Positions 1 to 5,532 of a stretch of 9,803 bases of DNA are shown here, one piece after another. Origin of the DNA: Methanosarcinales archaeon (lineage in GTDB: Archaea; Halobacteriota; Methanosarcinia; DSM-18856; Methermicoccaceae); assembly GCA_003661015.1 (NCBI GenBank), contig QMVI01000024.1:1-9803 (forward strand). The letters run 5' to 3'. A model generated the notes under the pieces. The model saw only the letters and a list, made by a program, of their open reading frames with translations, was not told the DNA's origin and searched no databases. Both the position numbers and the translations under genes were made by a program. The number at the start of each line of letters is the position of its first letter. Position 1 is the stretch's first letter.

Positions 1-1
1 A

Positions 2-385
2 TCTGCGCATCACAATCTTGATGGGGAGGTTGGAACTCTTGTTGTGGGCGCTCTTGACCCCGAAAGTTCTGTGAGAAGTTTCAGAAGAAGAAAGGATGTG
101 GTTATTGTTACAGGAAGTGGGCGCTCAGACATCATATCGACTGCAATTGGTTGCTGTGTTAAGTGTGTGGTGGTCAGTGGAGAGCACCCTCCAGACAGGG
201 CGGTGGTTAGTTATGCAGAAGAGTGCGGAGTCCCAGTTCTCCATACAAGATAGGACATGCTCAGGATGATCGAGTGTCTGGACTCAATTCTATCGGGCAT
301 AAAGGCAAAGAGCCCGGATAAGGCAAAAATCATGAAGGAGCTTGTGGATAGGTATATAGATGTTGACACTCTTTTGGAGTGCTGA
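2..385 (+). CDS. DRTGG-domain protein, C-terminal part, with in-frame TAG
   Basis: This is the 3' end of a gene that begins left of the window; no start is visible. The first 83 codons read as a DRTGG-type regulatory domain: a strand-helix-strand pattern with V-V-I-V-T-G-S-G-R-S-D, then C-V-V-V-S-G-E-H-P-P, then the segment ending G-V-P-V-L-H-T-R. In archaea such domains usually follow a BioD/CobQ-like P-loop ATPase or a phosphotransacetylase-like part; that part is not in view. A TAG at 251-253 interrupts the frame. The same frame then runs 43 more codons to TGA at 383-385 and gives a plausible family C-terminus (D-M-L-R-M-I-E, then S-P-D-K-A-K-I-M-K-E-L-V-D-R-Y-I-D-V-D-T-L-L-E split over two helices). 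The TGA lies two bases before the taw1 start, which favours 385 as the true end. Under the standard code the product would stop at 253. The family call is from memory of the pattern; cellular role unknown. Confidence 0.6.
251..253 (+). other. in-frame TAG codon inside the DRTGG gene
   Basis: The codon lies between H-T-R and D-M-L-R in a frame that stays open and protein-like on both sides. DRTGG proteins often have an aromatic or polar residue before the D-T/D-M step at this point, so the ancestral codon may have been TAT or TAC. Candidates are a pyrrolysine codon, a nonsense mutation or a base error. Confidence 0.55.
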
Positions 386-387
386 GG

Positions 388-1308
388 ATGGAGGAGTATC
401 TAAAAAGGTTAAGGAAGCAGAGATACCAGATTGTTGGCTCTCACAGTGCTGTGAAAGGCTGTCTCTGGTTGTCGAAGTCAATGAGGGGACTCGAGTTCTG
501 TTATAAGGGGAAGTTCTATGGTATTCAGTCTCACAGATGTGTTCAGATGACTCCTTCGATAGAATGCAACCAGAAATGTATATTTTGCTGGAGACCAGTT
601 GAATTCGATTTCAGAGTTGATAAGTGGGACTCGGCAGAAATGGTGGCGGAGGGGGTGGTGGATGCACATAAAAGAATATTGTGGGGATACAAAGGCTCTC
701 CCAAAACAGATATGAACAGATTTCAAGAGGCACTTACTCCCAAACATGTTGCAATATCTCTGATAGGAGAACCAACATTGTATCCACACCTTCCCAAACT
801 CATCAAGATTTTTGAGGAGAAGGGCATGACAACCTTTGTTGTGAGCAACGCCACCAATCCAGAAATGGTCGAGAAAATTAATCCAACTATGCTGTATTTA
901 TCGTTGGATGCTCCAGACAGAGACACTTATATGAAGGTGTGTCGTCCGCGTTCGGACTACTGGGATAATATCGTAGAAAGTTTGAGCATCATGGGGAACA
1001 GAAAAGGAGAGATTAAGAGAGCGGTAAGAATAACGCTTGTAAAGAATTTGAACGATTTTGACATTCATAGTTATGGTGAGTTGTTGAAGTTGGCATCGCC
1101 CGACTTCATAGAGGTCAAAGCATACATGCATCTTGGATATTCGAGGAACAGACTGTCGAGGGGGTCTATGCCATCTCACGAGGAAGTTATGAATTTTGCC
1201 CTACAATTGGCGGAGAAGATCGGATACAAGATTGCTGACCAATCCAGAGTAAGCAGAGTTGTATTGCTCACAGAAGATGGCAGTAAAGATATGTTTATTG
1301 GGGGGTGA
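388..1308 (+). CDS. taw1: tRNA 4-demethylwyosine synthase (Taw1/TYW1-type radical SAM)
   Basis: Archaeal Taw1 condenses pyruvate carbons onto N1-methylguanosine at position 37 of tRNA-Phe to form 4-demethylwyosine, the tricyclic core of wyosine bases. The protein is 306 residues when started at ATG 388. The radical SAM cluster motif is C-N-Q-K-C-I-F-C (C60, C64, C67), followed directly by W-R-P as in the family. Upstream cysteines C25, C38 and C51 match the 13-residue spacing of the second Fe-S cluster ligands known in archaeal TYW1. S-L-I-G-E-P-T-L-Y-P is the SAM-binding G-E-P segment. No FMN-binding domain is present, as expected for archaea. The GTG at 379 is in frame, but ATG 388 has GGAG at 376-379 eight bases upstream and matches the family start. 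It follows the TGA of the extended DRTGG frame by two bases and ends 13 bases before the CitG-like gene. The family assignment is firm. Confidence 0.93.
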   Translation: MEEYLKRLRKQRYQIVGSHSAVKGCLWLSKSMRGLEFCYKGKFYGIQSHRCVQMTPSIECNQKCIFCWRPVEFDFRVDKWDSAEMVAEGVVDAHKRILWGYKGSPKTDMNRFQEALTPKHVAISLIGEPTLYPHLPKLIKIFEEKGMTTFVVSNATNPEMVEKINPTMLYLSLDAPDRDTYMKVCRPRSDYWDNIVESLSIMGNRKGEIKRAVRITLVKNLNDFDIHSYGELLKLASPDFIEVKAYMHLGYSRNRLSRGSMPSHEEVMNFALQLAEKIGYKIADQSRVSRVVLLTEDGSKDMFIGG

Positions 1309-1321
1309 GACTATCTCTGAG

Positions 1322-2209
1322 ATGGTAGCACAGTGTGCTCAGCTTGCAATGATTCTTGAGGTATCCACACCAACAAAGCCGGGCAATGTTGATAGATTTC
1401 ATGAGTATGCAGATACAAAGTTTGAGCACTTTCTTGCTTCTGCGGTTGGGGTTTATCCTGTTTTTAGAAGGGCATCTCAATCAAGAAGAGGTGTTGGGAC
1501 ACTGATAAAGGATGCGGTTCTTCAGAGTATGAAATGGCACAGCGGAGGCAATACACATTTTGGAACATTTCTTCTTTTGATACCTCTTTCAATGGCTGCT
1601 GGTGAGTTAGTGGAGAATGGAAACCTTGGGAGTAAGGGGAGCCTGTTGGTTTTGAGAGATACTGCACAGCGAATCGTCAGGTCAACAGACATGCTTGATG
1701 CACTTGAGTTCTACGAGGCTTTTAGGCTTGCAAGGGTTAAAGTGAAAAGTGTTCCCTCTCTTGATTTGAGAGATGATGAGACAGCAGAAGAGATTGTAAA
1801 GAGGGAACTAACACTTTATGACCTCATAGAGATGTCCGCACATTATGATATGGTTGCAAGGGAATGGGTGAATGGATTTTCTGTTTCTTTTGAAAGTGCG
1901 AAGCTGATAGCCGAGGAAATAAATCAAAAGTCGTTGTGGGATGCAATAACCATTACGTTTTTGAGGATTCTTGCAAAATATGGCGATACTTTTATCACAA
2001 TAAAATTTGGGAATGAGGTAGCAGAGTGGACCAAAAAGAGAGCAGGAAATCTTGTTGAATTTATTGAGAAAGCCGACATCAAAAATGCAAGAAATCTCAT
2101 TCAGAGCTTTGATGAGGAGTTGATAAGTAGGAAGATAAATCCAGGTAGTGTTGCGGACATCATATGTTCTGGTCTTTTTATCGCTCTCATGGGGGGGATG
2201 AGGCTCTGA
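1322..2209 (+). CDS. CitG/MdcB-like triphosphoribosyl-dephospho-CoA synthase family protein
   Basis: The protein has 295 residues from ATG 1322. Family signatures are S-T-P-T-K-P-G-N-V-D-R near residues 15-25, D-T-K-F-E-H-F-L-A-S-A near 31-41, and S-G-G-N-T-H-F-G near 74-81 followed by L-L-L-I-P-L. The bacterial relatives CitG and MdcB make the triphosphoribosyl-dephospho-CoA precursor of the citrate or malonate lyase prosthetic group from ATP and dephospho-CoA. No lyase subunit or partner transferase is visible here, so that substrate is doubtful. From memory, a homologue sits in the tetrahydromethanopterin clusters of methylotrophic bacteria, and the DUF447 gene next door fits such a cofactor role; this is inference. 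An in-frame ATG at 1277 would overlap taw1 and add residues unlike the family, so 1322 was chosen, with a G-rich stretch at 1300-1308 upstream. The C-terminus overlaps the DUF447 start by 46 bases. Confidence 0.85.
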   Translation: MVAQCAQLAMILEVSTPTKPGNVDRFHEYADTKFEHFLASAVGVYPVFRRASQSRRGVGTLIKDAVLQSMKWHSGGNTHFGTFLLLIPLSMAAGELVENGNLGSKGSLLVLRDTAQRIVRSTDMLDALEFYEAFRLARVKVKSVPSLDLRDDETAEEIVKRELTLYDLIEMSAHYDMVAREWVNGFSVSFESAKLIAEEINQKSLWDAITITFLRILAKYGDTFITIKFGNEVAEWTKKRAGNLVEFIEKADIKNARNLIQSFDEELISRKINPGSVADIICSGLFIALMGGMRL

Positions 2210-2757
2210 GATTACTTTCAGATGGCATAAATGAGGTGATTCTCACAACAGTCTCCTCTGACGGGAGACCCAATGCCTCGCCAATGGGCATAATACTCAG
2301 AGAAGGGAAGGCAAGATTGAGAGTATATAGGGGTTCTCACACTCTCTCAAACATTCTTGAAGTTCCATATGCAGTTGCCCATATAACCTATGACCCATTG
2401 CTGTTCGTGATATGCTCGCTCTCTGATCCAGGGGAATGGGCTGGTTGGAAAACAGTAGAGGGTATAAATCTGCCACTCCTCGGTGCAGATGCAAGGCTCT
2501 ATCTACGTTGTTCGGAGAAGTCCTCTTCTTCGAGTTGTGTGGTATTCGATGTAGAGGTGATTGAAGATGAGGTTTTGGGCTCTCCAAAGGCATATAACAG
2601 GGGATTTTCTGTGCTGGTAGAGGCTTGTATTCTTGCAACTCGTTATAGGGTTTTCAGAGATGAATCTATTAGAGAAAGAATAATGGATTAGCATGATATA
2701 ATAGAGAAATGTGGCGGTCCAGAGGTGGTTGAAGCATATCAACTCCTTGTGGAGTAG
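2164..2757 (+). CDS. DUF447 family protein (flavin-reductase-like split barrel) with in-frame TAG
   Basis: The N-terminus shows the family pattern L-L-S-D-G-I-N-E-V-I-L-T-T, then D-G-R-P-N-A-S-P-M-G-I. DUF447 proteins adopt an FMN-binding split-barrel fold (recalled from a solved methanogen homologue); the reaction is unknown. The standard-code product stops after 175 residues at TAG 2689-2691. The frame continues with 21 codons (H-D-I-I-E-K-C-G-G-P-E-V-V-E-A-Y then Q-L-L-V-E) that resemble the C-terminal helices of the family, ending at a second TAG at 2755-2757. If that TAG were also read, the frame would close at TAA 2794-2796, 12 bases before the thioredoxin start. No ATG, GTG or TTG lies between 2164 and the conserved start except a GTG too far inside, so ATG 2164 is used although it overlaps the CitG-like gene by 46 bases and lacks a clear ribosome site. 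The pairing with the CitG-like gene suggests a shared cofactor pathway, possibly methanopterin. Confidence 0.8.
2689..2691 (+). other. in-frame TAG codon inside the DUF447 gene
   Basis: The codon falls between I-M-D and H-D-I-I-E-K-C-G-G. The conserved C-terminal helix of the family appears to span it, and a tyrosine here would fit the pattern. As with the TAG at 251, downstream sequence in the same frame stays protein-like. Confidence 0.55.
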
Positions 2758-2765
2758 ATGGATAA

Positions 2766-2803
2766 TTTTTTTAACAATGGGTTTGAACAGTCTTAAAGAG
2801 GTG
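2766..2803 (+). promoter_or_regulatory. T-rich element and ribosome binding site before thioredoxin
   Basis: A run of seven T at 2766-2772 leads into AAC. It could act as a weak archaeal terminator for the upstream genes or as part of a TATA-like element for the thioredoxin gene, since it lies about 37 bases before the ATG. GAGGTG at 2798-2803 is a good Shine-Dalgarno match five bases before ATG 2809. Which role the T-run plays cannot be settled by reading. Confidence 0.35.
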
Positions 2804-2808
2804 TTAAG

Positions 2809-3078
2809 ATGGGTATTGTATTTTATGACTTCACAGCAACATGGTGCGGTCCGTGTAGAATTCAGACTCCGGAGATAGAGAAGATAAGGGAGAAGTTTGG
2901 AGATAAAATCGAGATAAAAGAAATCGATGTGGATGAGAATAGTGAGCTTGTATCCAAGTACGGCATAACACTCATACCCACACTCATATTGGAGAAAGAT
3001 GGAAAAATAGTAAAAAGATTCCATGGGGTGACGAGCGCATCAGTGCTTGAAAAGGAAATTGAGAATCTGTTAAGGTGA
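2809..3078 (+). CDS. small thioredoxin
   Basis: An 89-residue thioredoxin-fold protein that reduces protein disulfides in the cytoplasm. The active site is W-C-G-P-C, with C13 and C16, preceded by the F-Y-D-F-T-A-T strand. The cis-proline loop is T-L-I-P-T, with P57, and the C-terminal helix ends in E-N-L-L-R. It lacks the N-terminal helix and strand of the usual 105-residue thioredoxins, like the short redoxins of methanogens. There is no signal peptide. The start is supported by GAGGTG five bases upstream. Four bases separate its TGA from the ADTH synthase start, so the two are probably co-translated. The reducing partner (NADPH- or F420-dependent reductase) is not in the window. Confidence 0.92.
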   Translation: MGIVFYDFTATWCGPCRIQTPEIEKIREKFGDKIEIKEIDVDENSELVSKYGITLIPTLILEKDGKIVKRFHGVTSASVLEKEIENLLR

Positions 3079-3082
3079 GAAT

Positions 3083-3880
3083 ATGTCTGAGATAGGGAAG
3101 GCTGTACGATTGGAGAGGATTGTTAATAGGAAGAGTGGCAAGACAGTCATAATTCCAATGGATCATGGCATAACGGTTGGTCCAATAAAGGGTTTGATTG
3201 ACCTTCCGACCATGGTGAATATGGTTGCAGAGGGGGGCGCAAATGCGGTTTTGCAACAGAAAGGTATGGTCAGACATGGACATCGGGGTTATGGGAGAGA
3301 TATTGGTCTGATAATCCACCTATCTGCATCGACATCACTTTCAGCAGACCCAAATGACAAGGTACAAGTATGCACGGTTGAAGAAGCGATTAAGATAGGT
3401 GCAGATGGTGTTTCTGTTCATATCAACATAGGAGCGAAGACAGAACCCGCCCAACTCAAGATTCTTGGCGAGGTCTCGGAGAGATGCGAGTTTTGGGGAA
3501 TGCCCCTTCTTGCTATGATGTATCCAAGAGGCGAGACCATACAGAATCCGTACGATGCAGATGTTGTTGCACATGTTGCGAGGGTTGGTGCAGAACTTGG
3601 TGCGGATATTGTTAAGACGAATTACACTGGAGACCCAGACTCATTCTCAAAGGTTGTTGAAGGGTGTCCGGTACCAGTTGTGATAGCAGGAGGTCCAAAG
3701 ATGGATAGCGACGAAGACGTGCTGAGGATGGTTGAAGGTGCAATGGAAGCTGGGGCTAGTGGAGTTGCAATAGGCAGAAACGTTTTCCAGCATGAGAATC
3801 CAACTCTCATAACGCGTGCCATATGTGCGATTGTGCATGAGGGTGCAACGCTGAAAGAGGCTCTTGAAATAATGAAGTGA
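3083..3880 (+). CDS. aroA': 2-amino-3,7-dideoxy-D-threo-hept-6-ulosonate (ADTH) synthase
   Basis: This class I aldolase-like enzyme joins L-aspartate semialdehyde with a 6-deoxy-5-ketofructose 1-phosphate-derived unit. It is the first step of the archaeal route to 3-dehydroquinate that replaces DAHP synthase, and so feeds aromatic amino-acid synthesis. The protein is 265 residues, the family length. Recognisable elements are I-P-M-D-H-G with D27 and H28, the M-M-Y-P-R-G strand with Y147, D-I-V-K-T-N-Y with the Schiff-base lysine K178, and the phosphate-binding I-A-G-G-P and A-I-G-R-N loops. The start ATG follows GGTGA at 3074-3078 by four bases, overlapping the thioredoxin stop. The usual partner, 3-dehydroquinate synthase II (aroB'), is not adjacent. 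The gene ends one base before the leuB stop on the other strand. It is close to FbaB-type fructose-bisphosphate aldolases, but the overall pattern favours ADTH synthase. Confidence 0.92.
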   Translation: MSEIGKAVRLERIVNRKSGKTVIIPMDHGITVGPIKGLIDLPTMVNMVAEGGANAVLQQKGMVRHGHRGYGRDIGLIIHLSASTSLSADPNDKVQVCTVEEAIKIGADGVSVHINIGAKTEPAQLKILGEVSERCEFWGMPLLAMMYPRGETIQNPYDADVVAHVARVGAELGADIVKTNYTGDPDSFSKVVEGCPVPVVIAGGPKMDSDEDVLRMVEGAMEAGASGVAIGRNVFQHENPTLITRAICAIVHEGATLKEALEIMK

Positions 3881-3881
3881 A

Positions 3882-5008
3882 TCAGTCCTGCGAATCAGTT
3901 AGAATTGTATTTGCTATTTCATCTCCCACATCTGAAGTGGTTGCACTTCCACCCATATCAGGGGTTCTCACACCTTTCAGTATGGTTTGTTCGATTGCCC
4001 TTATGATAGCATGAGAAGCCTCAACCTCACCCAGATGTTCAAGCATCATGGCACCAGCCCATATCGTGGCTATTGGATTCGCTCTGTTTTTCCCTTTGTA
4101 TTTTGGTGCACTGCCATGGATTGGCTCGAACATGCTCGTTCCCTCGGGATTTATATTTCCACCGGGTGCAAACCCGAGTCCACCCTGAATCATCGCACCA
4201 AGATCGGTTATTATGTCGCCAAACATGTTTGGCGTCACAACAACATCAAACCACTCAGGATTCTTTACGAACCACATTGTAATCGCATCAACATAATTGA
4301 AGTCTGTCTTCACATCTGGATAGTCTTTGGATATTTCCTCAAACACTTCTCTCCAGAATCCATAGATATCTGTGAGAACATTTGCCTTGTCAACGCTTGA
4401 TAAGTGTTTTTTCCTTTTTCTTGCAAGTTCAAATGCGTATTTGATTATTCTCTGCGTTCCCCTCTTCGTTATCATTCCCAGTTGATATGCTATTTCATCT
4501 GTGTGTGTTTCTATATCAAGTCCAAACTTCACACTGTACATCGACCTAACAACTTCAAGCTCATCATGGGAGAGTCCTTGTTTGCATCTTCCCCCTACTC
4601 CAATGTAGAAATCTTCTGTGTTCTCTCTCACAACCACAAAATCTATGTCCTCTGGACTTTTGTCTCTCAGAGGTGTCCATACGCCTCTCAACAATTTCAC
4701 AGGTCTGAGATTTATGTACTGGTCAAAATGGAACCTGAGTTTTAGCAGAATCCCTTTTTCAAGGATTCCGGGTTGCAATCTGTCATCTCCAATCGCACCG
4801 AAGTATATCACCTTATATTTTGATAGTTCTCGGAGAGTGTCTTACTCATCAGTTCTCCGGTTTTGAGATAATGCTCCGCACCATGAGGGAATTCTATCCA
4901 TTCCACATCGAAACCAAACTTCTCGCCAGCAGCATCGATTACCTTCATTCCTTCTCTGATGACCTCTGGACCAATACCGTCTCCCGCTATCACAGGTATT
5001 TTATACAT
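3882..5008 (-). pseudogene. leuB: 3-isopropylmalate dehydrogenase-type leuB, broken by a one-base frameshift
   Basis: LeuB oxidises and decarboxylates 3-isopropylmalate with NAD in leucine synthesis; archaeal versions may also act on 3-methylmalate for isoleucine. The 5' part (5008 down to about 4841) gives I-P-V-I-A-G-D-G-I-G-P-E-V, the nucleotide-site start. The 3' part (to 3882) gives I-Y-F-G-A-I-G-D, the substrate loop L-R-P-V-K-L-L-R-G, V-V-V-R-E-N-T-E, the metal-site D-I-I-T-D-L-G-A, and G-S-A-P near the NAD loop. The frames disagree by one base. Adding a G after the K56 codon (4843-4841) restores D-T-L-R-E-L-S-K-Y-K-V and one 375-residue protein. Without it the first frame ends in TGA after 66 codons. 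The rest of the gene looks undamaged, so a sequencing or assembly slip or a very recent mutation is likely. A tartrate/D-malate dehydrogenase-like specificity cannot be excluded, but leuD next door supports leucine synthesis. It overlaps leuD by eight bases. Confidence 0.82.
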
Positions 5009-5513
5009 GCTGAACCTCCCTTTTTGCGAATTCTATCAATCCACCTGCATCGACTATCTTCCTTATAAAGTCTGGCAGTGGTGTTGTTGGATAACTTTCA
5101 GATTTGGTTATGTTTGTTATAATGCCTTTTTCAAAGTCTACTTCAAGTTCATCCCCATCTTCTATTTTATCGGTGTGATGACACTCGAGAACGGGCAACC
5201 CAATGTTTATGCAGTTTCTGAAGAATATCCTTGCAAACGACTTTGCAATCACACACGATATCCCACACCCTTTCAGTGCAAGTGGGGCATGCTCTCTTGA
5301 TGAGCCGCATCCAAAATTCTTGCCAGCCACCACAAAGTCTCCCTTTTTCACTCTCTTGGAAAATTCAGGTCTCACCCCTTCAAATGTGTGGGGAGCAAGT
5401 TCCTCAGGTGTGTTCAGCACAAGGTATCTACCGGGTATGATTGCATCTGTATCCACATTGTCTCCAAATTTCCAAGCTCTTCCCATGCGGTTCATGTAAT
5501 TTGTGAAGTACAT
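5001..5513 (-). CDS. leuD: 3-isopropylmalate dehydratase small subunit
   Basis: LeuD pairs with the 4Fe-4S subunit LeuC to isomerise 2-isopropylmalate to 3-isopropylmalate. The sequence shows W-K-F-G-D-N-V-D-T-D-A-I-I-P-G-R-Y-L-V-L and the hallmark N-F-G-C-G-S-S-R-E-H-A-P, followed by S-F-A-R-I-F-F-R-N. The specificity loop reads Y-L-V-L, closer to the isopropylmalate type (Y-L-V) than the homoaconitase type (Y-L-R-T) of methanogens. Length is 170 residues from ATG 5513; in-frame ATGs at 5495 and 5486 would give 164 or 161 residues and cannot be excluded, since none has a clear ribosome site. It starts 12 bases after the mcm stop and overlaps the leuB start by eight bases, so it is likely cotranscribed with both. 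leuC and leuA are not in the window. Confidence 0.93.
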   Translation of the reverse strand: MYFTNYMNRMGRAWKFGDNVDTDAIIPGRYLVLNTPEELAPHTFEGVRPEFSKRVKKGDFVVAGKNFGCGSSREHAPLALKGCGISCVIAKSFARIFFRNCINIGLPVLECHHTDKIEDGDELEVDFEKGIITNITKSESYPTTPLPDFIRKIVDAGGLIEFAKREVQHV

Positions 5514-5516
5514 AAA

Positions 5517-5532
5517 AACATAACGTTATGTT
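5517..5532. repeat. 16-bp perfect palindrome at the mcm/leuD junction
   Basis: AACATAACGTTATGTT is a perfect inverted repeat without a loop. It spans the TAA stop of mcm and ends just before the longest leuD start; on the minus strand it runs into TTTATG. It could be an operator for the leu genes, a weak hairpin with a short T-run between mcm and leuD, or chance in AT-rich DNA. Confidence 0.4.

Noticed and set aside
2503..3024. 173-codon minus-strand open frame
   Set aside because: It lies opposite DUF447 and thioredoxin, both well supported by family motifs, and its product has no domain pattern.
3987..4400. 137-codon plus-strand open frame opposite leuB
   Set aside because: The leuB strand carries continuous conserved dehydrogenase motifs; the opposite frame shows none.
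4808..4845. Programmed ribosomal frameshift in leuB
   Set aside because: The required shift is minus one, but no slippery heptamer or obvious downstream stimulatory stem was seen, and leuB is not known for recoding.
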